This document shows positions 1 to 6,027 of a stretch of DNA of 6,888 bases, piece after piece (position 1 is the first letter of the stretch; each line of letters opens with the position of its first letter). Made by a program: the position numbers and the translations under genes. The notes beneath the pieces were generated by a model. That model did no database searches, was not told the origin of the DNA, and worked only from the letters and a program-made list of their open reading frames with translations. Source of the stretch: an uncultured Collinsella sp. (GTDB lineage: Bacteria > Actinomycetota > Coriobacteriia > Coriobacteriales > Coriobacteriaceae); NCBI GenBank assembly GCA_900551635.1, contig URWQ01000080.1:1-6888 (forward strand), in the 5' to 3' direction.

Positions 1-563
1 CGGGCAAGCTGCCGCCACGGGCCCGCGCTGTGCTCGATAGTGCCCGTGACCCGCATTTGCGCACTCCTGCCGCCTGGGGTCTTTCGTGGGTCTGGAATCA
101 TCCTCAGGTGACGATGCTGCTTTCGGGTATGACCGATATCGCGCAGGTGGACGAGAACGCGGTGTTGGCCGATCGGGCCCTGCCGGATTCGATGACTGCC
201 AACCAGCTCGACACGATCGCGCACGTGCTGGATGAGTTTGAAAAATCGAATCGCGTGCCCTGCACGGGATGCGGCTACTGCATGCCATGTCCCAAGGGCA
301 TCAATATTCCCGGCTGCTTTGCCGCCTACAACGCGAGCTATGCGCACAGCTGGTTTACGGGTCTATCGCAGTACTTTACGGCGAGCGCGGTGCGCACAAG
401 CGAGGCCAAGCTGGTGAGCAATTGCGTCAAGTGCGGCAAATGCGCGCGCCACTGCCCACAGCATATCGATATCCCCGAGCGTCTCGATGACGTGCGCCGA
501 CGTTTCCAGCCTGGCCCCGTAACGGTCATGCTTAAAGTCTTCAGCAAAACTCGCTCCTCATGA
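1..563 (+). CDS. Aldo/keto reductase with C-terminal ferredoxin-like 4Fe-4S domain (5' truncated)
   Basis: This is the 3' part of a gene that enters from the left edge; the reading frame is open from base 3 and stops with TGA at 561-563. The visible 186 residues cover the end of an aldo/keto reductase barrel (the TPAAWGLSWVWNHPQVTMLLSGM stretch is the last strands of the NADPH-binding side, at about 69-138) and an iron-sulfur tail. Two cysteine motifs are complete: CX2CX2CX2CP (cysteine codons from 261 to 290) and CX2CX2CX3CP (423 to 455). Each is expected to hold one [4Fe-4S] cluster. This architecture is that of the COG1453-type predicted oxidoreductases of anaerobes. These are thought to be cytoplasmic, reduce carbonyl substrates and exchange electrons through the clusters; the substrate is unknown. 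The catalytic Asp/Tyr/Lys/His tetrad lies upstream of the window and cannot be checked. The stop codon overlaps the first bases of the repeated leader element. The family assignment is firm; the physiological role is not. Confidence 0.9.
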   Translation, partial: GKLPPRARAVLDSARDPHLRTPAAWGLSWVWNHPQVTMLLSGMTDIAQVDENAVLADRALPDSMTANQLDTIAHVLDEFEKSNRVPCTGCGYCMPCPKGINIPGCFAAYNASYAHSWFTGLSQYFTASAVRTSEAKLVSNCVKCGKCARHCPQHIDIPERLDDVRRRFQPGPVTVMLKVFSKTRSS

Positions 564-650
564 CCCTTTTATATCTTGTGATGGAATAGTCCCTGTTTGC
601 GGCAGAATAGGGCGATAGCAGGAACTTTTTTGCCGCAACTGATGGGAGGC
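561..650 (+). promoter_or_regulatory. Duplicated structured leader, copy A (upstream of the Gfo/Idh gene)
   Basis: This element fills the whole gap between the reductase stop and the GTG of the next gene. It aligns without gaps to 1728-1811 (62 of 84 positions identical, offset 1167). Parts, in order: a conserved CCCTTTTATA block with a -10-like TATATC at 570-575; TGGAATA at 582-588; a hairpin with arms 585-597 and 617-629 (T.T at 587/627 and C.A at 591/623 are mismatched); a T-run at 626-631; the conserved block CCGCAACTGATG at 633-644; and the ribosome binding site GGGAGG at 644-649. A second perfect inverted repeat, TTGCGGCA 597-604 and TGCCGCAA 631-638, interleaves with the hairpin. No convincing -35 was found. 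A hairpin plus T-run just before the ribosome binding site suggests attenuation, but a DNA operator or a dispersed repeat is also possible. Element boundaries are approximate. Confidence 0.7.
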
Positions 651-654
651 TATC

Positions 655-1674
655 GTGGGTGACCGAGGCTTACGCAATGATTCGCGTGAGGTCCGTTGGG
701 GCATTTTGGGCGCTGGGCACATCTCTCATCGATTTGCTTCGTCGCTCAAGAAGGTCGACGGGGCACGGCTGGTGGCTGCGGCCGGCCGCACTCCTGCACA
801 TGTCGAGGAATTTTGCCAAGCGTTTTCGATCGATGCTGCCCATGGCCATGCCTCGGTCGACGATAACGGCGATGCGGCTTATGACGCGCTGATTGCCGAC
901 CCCGATGTCGACGCAATCTACTTGGCTCTTCCGCATGGCATGCATACGCGTTGGGCCTGTCGCGCGCTGCGTGCCGGAAAGGCCGTGCTGTGCGAAAAGC
1001 CGGCCGTTTTGAGTGAGGAAGAGGCTCTCTCGATTGCCTCCACCTCTCGCGAGTGCGGCGTGCTGTTTATGGAGGCGATGAAGAATCGGTTTTGCCCGAT
1101 GCGCACTCGCGTGAAGGACTTGTTTGCGTCGGGTGAGCTTGGCCGTATTGTCTCGATTGAAAGCGTGCAAAAGCTCGATTACGGCGAGTCTCCTTCGGGC
1201 TATCTGCTTGATCCGTTGCAGGGCGGCTGTCTATATGACATGGGCTGCTATGCGGTCGGTTGGTTTGAGGATTTGCTCGCGGGCGCTTGCGAGGTTTCGT
1301 CCCGTGAAGTTCGCTGGCGTGACGTATCGGGCGGTCGCGTCGATTGGGCCGACGAGATCCATATGAGCGTCGGCGGTATACCCATTCATATGGTGTGCGA
1401 CGGCGAAGCAACATATGAAAGCCGCTTAACGATTGCCTGTGAGCGGGGCTCGTTGGAAATCGAGCGGCTCCATCGCCCCGAGCTCGCTCATGTGAAGTAT
1501 TCCGACGGTCGAGTACTCGAAATCGATGCACCATTTGAAGTCGATGATTTTTACGGTGAGGCGTCGCATGCGACGCAGCTCATTCAGGCGGGGAAACTCG
1601 AAAGCCCCATCATGTGCCTAGCCGCCACACAGCGCTGTGCGCACATCATCGATGCGATTCGCTTGAAACTTTAG
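655..1674 (+). CDS. Gfo/Idh/MocA family NAD(P)-dependent oxidoreductase (dihydrodiol dehydrogenase-like)
   Basis: This encodes a 339-residue cytoplasmic dehydrogenase, a normal length for the family. The start is GTG at 655, five bases after the ribosome binding site GGGAGG (644-649). The N-terminal Rossmann fold shows the dinucleotide-binding loop GILGAGHIS (residues 16-24), followed by the conserved ALPHGMHTRWACRALRAGK region (91-109) and the CEKP motif (113-116), whose Lys is the usual catalytic or substrate-contacting residue. The C-terminal half has MEAMKNRF (139-146) and GGCLYDMGCYAVGW (190-203), which resemble the trans-dihydrodiol dehydrogenase-like branch more than the inositol dehydrogenase branch with its DxGxHxxD motif. 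Members oxidise or reduce sugars, cyclitols or dihydrodiols with NAD(P); the substrate here cannot be read from sequence. It is preceded by leader copy A and followed by copy B, so it may be a single-gene transcript. An in-frame 16-base perfect palindrome lies at 1561-1576. Confidence 0.9.
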   Translation: MGDRGLRNDSREVRWGILGAGHISHRFASSLKKVDGARLVAAAGRTPAHVEEFCQAFSIDAAHGHASVDDNGDAAYDALIADPDVDAIYLALPHGMHTRWACRALRAGKAVLCEKPAVLSEEEALSIASTSRECGVLFMEAMKNRFCPMRTRVKDLFASGELGRIVSIESVQKLDYGESPSGYLLDPLQGGCLYDMGCYAVGWFEDLLAGACEVSSREVRWRDVSGGRVDWADEIHMSVGGIPIHMVCDGEATYESRLTIACERGSLEIERLHRPELAHVKYSDGRVLEIDAPFEVDDFYGEASHATQLIQAGKLESPIMCLAATQRCAHIIDAIRLKL

Positions 1675-1727
1675 GGCGTGGGGGCATGGCGCCAGCGCTT
1701 GGAATGCCTGGAGGCCTTTGCTCTTGA

Positions 1728-1817
1728 TGCCCCTTTTATAACTTGCGGTGGAATACGGTCTGTTTGCGCCAAAATAAGGCACCAATAGACCGTATTTTTC
1801 CGCAACTGATGAGGAGG
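1728..1817 (+). promoter_or_regulatory. Duplicated structured leader, copy B (upstream of nfo)
   Basis: This is the second copy of the element at 561-650. It begins about 53 bases after the stop of the preceding gene, so the homology is not carried over from coding sequence. A -10-like TATAAC lies at 1737-1742. The hairpin is stronger than in copy A: AATACGGTCT at 1752-1761 pairs perfectly with AGACCGTATT at 1787-1796, and the stem can extend inward to 1764/1784 with one G.T pair. The T-run is at 1795-1799. TTGCG at 1764-1768 can alternatively pair with CGCAA at 1801-1805. The conserved CCGCAACTGATG (1800-1811) leads straight into AGGAGG (1812-1817), the ribosome binding site for nfo. As a hairpin with a T-run it looks like an intrinsic terminator placed inside a 5' leader. 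The region 1675-1727 just before it contains only short imperfect repeats and no clear terminator for the upstream gene. Confidence 0.7.
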
Positions 1818-1826
1818 GAGCTGGAG

Positions 1827-2693
1827 ATGCTGACGATCGGGTGCCATCTTTCGACGACGAAGGGCTATCGGGCAATGGGGGAGACAGCGTTGTCCATTGG
1901 CGCCAATACCTTTGCATTCTTTACGCGCAACCCGCGCGGCGGCAAGGCGAAAGACCTTGACATGGATGACGTGGCGGCCCTGCGCGAGCTTATGGAGCAA
2001 AACGACTTTGGCCCGCTCGTAGCTCATGCTCCGTATACCTATAACCCCTGCTCGGCCAAAGAGCGGGCGCGCGAGTTTGCCCTGGAGGCCATGGCAGAGG
2101 ACCTACGGCGTATGGAAGCGCTGCCCGGCAACTACTACAACTTCCATCCCGGTGCGCATGTGGGACAGGGCTCCGACGCCGGTATTCAGATGATCGTCGA
2201 CACCCTGTGCCAGGTGATGTTTGAGGGCCAGCAGACGACAGTGCTGCTCGAGACCATGGCCGGCAAGGGTACCGAGGTGGGCCGCAGCTTTGAGGAACTG
2301 GCGCTCATCATTGAGGGTGTTGCCGGCAAACGCCCCGAGCTGTCGTCCAAGCTGGGCGTTTGCCTAGACACTTGTCATGTGAGCGATGCCGGCTACGACA
2401 TCATCCATGATCTGGACGGCGTACTCGACGAGTTCGACCGCGTGGTGGGTATCGATCGCTTGCATGCCGTACACATCAACGATTCGAAGAACCCTTGTGG
2501 CGCCCATAAAGATCGTCACGAGTGCATCGGCAAGGGATACCTTGGCAGCGAGGAATTTGGTGGCGGTATGCAGGTTATGCAGAATATTGTATCGAATGGC
2601 CACTTGCGTTCGCTGCCGTTTATTTTGGAGACTCCGAACGAACTTGCAGGTTATGCAACTGAAATTAGACTATTAAGGTCATTGCAGCAGTAA
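1827..2693 (+). CDS. nfo: Endonuclease IV (AP endonuclease)
   Basis: This encodes deoxyribonuclease IV, which cuts the DNA backbone 5' of abasic sites in base excision repair and uses three zinc ions. The 288-residue length fits the family (about 280). All nine metal ligands known from the E. coli enzyme have counterparts: His67 (VAHAPY), His107 (FHPGAH), Glu142 (LLETMAG), Asp181 and His184 ([13 protein letters not shown]), His216 (VHINDSK), Asp229 and His231 ([10 protein letters not shown]) and Glu268 (ILETP). The start is ATG at 1827, nine bases after AGGAGG (1812-1817). This gives the typical [10 protein letters not shown] opening. In-frame upstream starts at 1743 (TTG) and 1809 (ATG) would lie in or next to the leader hairpin and are rejected. 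The last ~100 bases are more AT-rich than the rest. Expression is presumably governed by leader copy B; no LexA-like box was recognised. Confidence 0.96.
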   Translation: MLTIGCHLSTTKGYRAMGETALSIGANTFAFFTRNPRGGKAKDLDMDDVAALRELMEQNDFGPLVAHAPYTYNPCSAKERAREFALEAMAEDLRRMEALPGNYYNFHPGAHVGQGSDAGIQMIVDTLCQVMFEGQQTTVLLETMAGKGTEVGRSFEELALIIEGVAGKRPELSSKLGVCLDTCHVSDAGYDIIHDLDGVLDEFDRVVGIDRLHAVHINDSKNPCGAHKDRHECIGKGYLGSEEFGGGMQVMQNIVSNGHLRSLPFILETPNELAGYATEIRLLRSLQQ

Positions 2694-2754
2694 TGACTGT
2701 CACAAAGTAGAGTATTCCATTCACGTTATGGGTTTGTTTCAATCAGTTTTCTCA

Positions 2755-2783
2755 TTGCAGATTCGTAATTCCGGGTGCATAAT
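2755..2783 (+). promoter_or_regulatory. Sigma-70/sigma-A type promoter of the amino acid ABC operon
   Basis: TTGCAG at 2755-2760 (-35, two mismatches to TTGACA) is separated by exactly 17 bases from CATAAT at 2778-2783 (-10, one mismatch to TATAAT). A TG dinucleotide at 2776-2777 directly precedes the -10. The surrounding 2694-2783 stretch is notably AT-rich compared with the genes. Transcription should begin near 2790, giving a leader of about 50 bases before the binding-protein ATG at 2841. This is the best promoter match I see in the window. There is no clear terminator between nfo (stop at 2693) and this promoter. Confidence 0.7.
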
Positions 2784-2800
2784 AGCCAACAGTTTTTGCA

Positions 2801-2822
2801 GACCTCTGAATCAAACGAGGTC
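2801..2822 (+). promoter_or_regulatory. Inverted repeat in the leader of the ABC operon
   Basis: GACCTC at 2801-2806 and GAGGTC at 2817-2822 form a perfect 6-bp inverted repeat with a 10-base loop. It lies between the predicted transcription start (about 2790) and the ribosome binding site GGAAGGAG (2826-2833). It could be a short mRNA hairpin that protects the 5' end or modulates translation, or a downstream operator for a dimeric repressor. No T-run follows, so it is not a terminator. The repeat is short enough that chance is a real alternative. Confidence 0.35.
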
Positions 2823-2840
2823 ACCGGAAGGAGACTGATT

Positions 2841-3695
2841 ATGAAGCTGAAGAAGCTTGGCGCATTTGCCGCCACGGGCGCTATGGCGCTCGCCCTCGCT
2901 CTGACGGGCTGCGGCTCGTCTAACGCCACCTCTGGTTCTGATGCCGGTTCCAGCAGCTCTGGCGACGCTAAGGTCGAGAAGGTCGACGGCTCCAAGGAGT
3001 ACGCGCTCGTCAAGGACGGTACGCTGACCGTCGGCACCTCTGCCGAGTACGCTCCGTTTGAGTACAAGGATGACAACGGCGATTATCAGGGCTTTGACCT
3101 TGAGCTCATCAAGGCTATCGGCGACAAGCTGGATGTCGAGTATGTCAACAATGACTTTGACACGCTGGTTCCGGGCGTCGCTTCGGGCGCCAAGTATGAC
3201 GTCTCCATCGCGGCTATCACCGACACGCCCGAGCGTGAGAAGGAAGTCACTTTCTCTGATTCCTACTACATGGACGATCAGGCTATCGTGACCAAGGTCG
3301 ATAACACCGACATCACGGCCGACAACTACAGCGAGAAGCTCAACAACGCCGACGCTACCATCATCGTCCAGTCTGGCTCGACCGCCGAGTCCTTTGCCCA
3401 GGAGAACTTCCCCAAGGCCAAGATCGTCCCCTACAAGGACGCCACCGAGTGCTTCAGCGCCCTGCAGTCCGATAAGGGCGACGCCGTAGTCACCAACCGC
3501 TCCGTTGCCAGCCAGCTGACCGCCGAGCAGTTCAGCACCTGCCAGACCATTAAGCAGATCAGCACCGGCGAGGAGTACGCCATCGCCATCAACCAGGGCA
3601 ACACCAAGCTCAAGGACGACATCAATCAGGCCATCAAGGACCTGACCGACGACGGTACCGTCGACGCCCTCATGGCTAAGTACAACATCAAGTAA
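2841..3695 (+). CDS. Amino acid ABC transporter substrate-binding lipoprotein (SBP_bac_3 family)
   Basis: This encodes a 284-residue extracytoplasmic binding protein that delivers a polar amino acid to the importer encoded next. The start ATG at 2841 follows GGAAGGAG (2826-2833) and gives a proper signal peptide: KLKK, a hydrophobic core (about residues 6-20), then the lipobox LTGC with the lipidated Cys24. A Ser/Gly/Ala/Asp-rich linker (25-43) tethers the domain to the membrane. The family 3 domain follows (about 60-284): GTSAEYAPFEY (65-75), GFDLELIKAIG (84-94) and ITDTPEREKEVTFSDSYY (126-143). In that last motif Arg132 matches the Arg that binds the ligand carboxylate in HisJ/LAO-type proteins. 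Asn219 in DAVVTN stands where the amine-binding Asp is usual. Codon use is strongly restricted (AAG, GAG, ACC, GAC), which suggests high expression. A terminator hairpin follows directly. The exact ligand cannot be assigned. Confidence 0.93.
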   Translation: MKLKKLGAFAATGAMALALALTGCGSSNATSGSDAGSSSSGDAKVEKVDGSKEYALVKDGTLTVGTSAEYAPFEYKDDNGDYQGFDLELIKAIGDKLDVEYVNNDFDTLVPGVASGAKYDVSIAAITDTPEREKEVTFSDSYYMDDQAIVTKVDNTDITADNYSEKLNNADATIIVQSGSTAESFAQENFPKAKIVPYKDATECFSALQSDKGDAVVTNRSVASQLTAEQFSTCQTIKQISTGEEYAIAINQGNTKLKDDINQAIKDLTDDGTVDALMAKYNIK

Positions 3696-3716
3696 AATAG
3701 CTACTTGATTGCGCGC

Positions 3717-3748
3717 GGGCCCTTTCCGTTTTGGCGGAGAGGGCCTTT
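3717..3748 (+). terminator. Intrinsic (probably leaky) terminator between binding protein and permease
   Basis: GGCCCTTTCCG at 3718-3728 pairs with CGGAGAGGGCC at 3735-3745, giving an 11-bp stem with one G.T pair and a six-base TTTTGG loop. A short T-run (3746-3748) follows. It begins 22 bases after the binding-protein stop and lies 66 bases before the permease start. Because the T-run is only three bases and no new promoter is evident before 3814, partial read-through into the permease and ATPase genes is the likely arrangement. The stem may also protect the 3' end of the binding-protein message. Confidence 0.75.
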
Positions 3749-3813
3749 GCGCTTCTCTTGACGGAGAGTATTTCCGTCTCGTTTTGCCGGCAACTTCTAC
3801 GATAGGAGCCACC

Positions 3814-5175
3814 TTGTCTCGACTGAACAAAGGGGCCGCGGAGCAGCGTTTTCCACTGCCCGCCTTGCTCCAAAAGCTAGCCTGCGTCATGGCCGTGGCG
3901 CTCGCGCTGGTGTGCGTGGGGGCATATGCGCCCACGACCGCCCAGGCGCTTGAGACCGCAAAGATTACCGCCCGACCCAACACCGGTTCGGGCAGCGCTG
4001 TGGTCGGCGGTACCGAGACGCGCATTACCTGGGAGGTCCAGGCCGATGCCGACGAGGAGCTGAGCGGTCTTTCGCTGACGTTTGTCGACGGCACGACGTT
4101 TGGTACCGATGACACGCGATTGACGATGCTCTCGGGCGAGGACCTCATGGATCGTACGCCCATGAAACCTACGTGCAAGGCTGACGGCCAGACGCTCAAG
4201 ATTGACTTTGGCGAGACGGCGCCTGCCGGCGGCTTTTTCCGTGTCGAGGTTTACGGCGTGACGTTTCCCGTCGAGGGCGGCGAAGAGGCCTTTAGCGGCA
4301 CCTATGCGCTCGCCGACGGTTCGACCAAGAAGATTTCCAAGATTCCGTCGGTGGAGATCAAGGGCGTGACGGCATTCGATAACTTCCTGGCCGATCTTAA
4401 GGAGCAGCCGTGGGTCGAGGCCTGGAACTCCAATATGTTCCTGCGCCTGTTCTTAAACCCAGTCATTTTGGTCCAAAGCCTGCCGATCGTCTTTAAGGGC
4501 TTCCTTATGTCGCTCTCGATCGTGCTTGTGGCGTTTCCGCTGGCAATTCCCTTTGGCTTTGCCTTGTCGCTCATGCGCATCTCCAAGTCGCGCATCCTGC
4601 GCTGCCTCGCCGGCATCTATGTGAATATCATCCGCGGTACGCCGGCGTTCCTGCAGATCTATATCGCGTTCTTCGGTCTGCCGTTGGCCGGCGTCAAGGT
4701 TGATGACTACGTGCTTGGCGTTATCGTCATGGCCATGAACTCGTCTGCGTACCTATGCGAGATCTTCCGTGCCGGTATTCAATCGATCCCCAAGGGCCAA
4801 AACGAGGCTGCGCGTTCGCTGGGCATGAACGCGTTCCAGACGCTGCTCTATGTCATGATTCCGCAGACGTTCCGTAATGTTTTGCCTACGCTGACCAGCG
4901 AGTTTATCTTGCTTTACAAGGATACGTCGCTGCTTGCCGCCGTGGGTGTGGTCGAGATCGTCATGAACGCCCGTACCATCGTGGCCACGACGGGCTCCAT
5001 TACACCGTACGTGGTTGCCGCCCTGTTCTATCTGGTCATCACCCTGCCGCTCGCTCGCTTGGTGAGCGGTCTTGAGGCGAGGCTTTTGGGCACGGCCGAG
5101 ACCAAGAAGAAGCGTCCCGCCAAGAGCGCCGGACAGGTTGTCGCGACGCCCGCCGATCACATCGCCGGTCTGTAA
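3814..5175 (+). CDS. Amino acid ABC transporter permease with secreted N-terminal domain
   Basis: This encodes the membrane subunit of the importer, 453 residues and about twice the usual 215-240 for this permease family. The chosen start is TTG at 3814, five bases after TAGGAG (3803-3808). An in-frame TTG at 3709 would put coding sequence through the terminator. Layout from the TTG: a signal peptide (hydrophobic 19-40, likely cleavage after AQA at 43-45); a beta-rich, Gly/Thr/Asp-rich extracytoplasmic domain (about 46-210) with no motif I recognise; then a BPD_transp_1 membrane domain from about 220. The membrane domain includes IIRGTPAFLQIYIAFFGLPL (272-291) and the EAA loop that docks the ATPase (EAARSLGMNAFQTLLYVMIP, 331-350). 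The C-terminus is a Lys/Ala-rich cytoplasmic tail. Only one permease gene is present, so a homodimer is expected. It is followed after 12 bases by the ATPase gene. If the signal peptide is not cleaved it would act as an extra first membrane helix. Confidence 0.9.
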   Translation: MSRLNKGAAEQRFPLPALLQKLACVMAVALALVCVGAYAPTTAQALETAKITARPNTGSGSAVVGGTETRITWEVQADADEELSGLSLTFVDGTTFGTDDTRLTMLSGEDLMDRTPMKPTCKADGQTLKIDFGETAPAGGFFRVEVYGVTFPVEGGEEAFSGTYALADGSTKKISKIPSVEIKGVTAFDNFLADLKEQPWVEAWNSNMFLRLFLNPVILVQSLPIVFKGFLMSLSIVLVAFPLAIPFGFALSLMRISKSRILRCLAGIYVNIIRGTPAFLQIYIAFFGLPLAGVKVDDYVLGVIVMAMNSSAYLCEIFRAGIQSIPKGQNEAARSLGMNAFQTLLYVMIPQTFRNVLPTLTSEFILLYKDTSLLAAVGVVEIVMNARTIVATTGSITPYVVAALFYLVITLPLARLVSGLEARLLGTAETKKKRPAKSAGQVVATPADHIAGL

Positions 5176-5187
5176 GGAGGTCCTATC

Positions 5188-5940
<753 letters not shown>

Positions 5941-5954
5941 GGCGAGGGGAGGCG

Positions 5955-5972
5955 TTGGGGCTTTTGCCCCAA
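5955..5972 (+). terminator. GC-rich hairpin after the ABC operon (possible terminator or palindromic repeat)
   Basis: TTGGGGC (5955-5961), a TTTT loop and GCCCCAA (5966-5972) form a perfect 7-bp hairpin starting 14 bases after the ATPase stop. It is followed by ACCCCGTC rather than a T-run, so it is not a standard intrinsic terminator. It may act as one with help from Rho or stabilise the 3' end. From memory, similar GGGGC-TTTT-GCCCC palindromes are frequent intergenic repeats in gut Clostridia; I cannot verify that here. Immediately downstream, TCAGAAA (5979-5985) and TTTCTGA (6002-6008) make a second inverted repeat, which competes with GTCAG/CTGAC (5978-5982 and 5997-6001). Confidence 0.4.
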
Positions 5973-6027
5973 ACCCCGTCAGAAAACGGCGTTCCCCTGA
6001 CTTTCTGAAATAGAGGGATGGAATCAT

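Noticed and set aside
1675..1727. Possible terminator after the Gfo/Idh gene (GGCAT 1683-1687 with ATGCC 1704-1708, and a small GCC/GGC hairpin)
   Set aside because: The stems are short, imperfect and lack a following T-run, so this is not supportable as a terminator.
1800..1815. CTGATGA next to the leader, identical to one part of the hammerhead ribozyme core
   Set aside because: No GAAA core segment or stem II follows, and copy A has CTGATGG, so the core is not conserved.
1743..1826. Upstream in-frame starts for endonuclease IV at TTG 1743 and ATG 1809
   Set aside because: Both lie within or at the edge of the conserved leader. The family N-terminus ([10 protein letters not shown]) begins at 1827, nine bases after AGGAGG.
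2775..2840. An upstream in-frame GTG start for the binding protein
   Set aside because: It overlaps the -10 element and precedes the predicted transcription start. ATG at 2841 gives a correct lipoprotein signal and has GGAAGGAG in front.
3709..3813. An upstream in-frame TTG start for the permease
   Set aside because: It would translate through the terminator hairpin, has no ribosome binding site and would bury the signal peptide. TTG at 3814 has TAGGAG at the right distance.
2811..4199. A 462-codon open frame on the minus strand opposite the binding-protein and permease genes
   Set aside because: It spans two well-supported + strand genes and the terminator between them, its protein is Val/Leu/Gly/Asp-rich with no recognisable motif, and it mirrors the strong codon bias of the sense genes.
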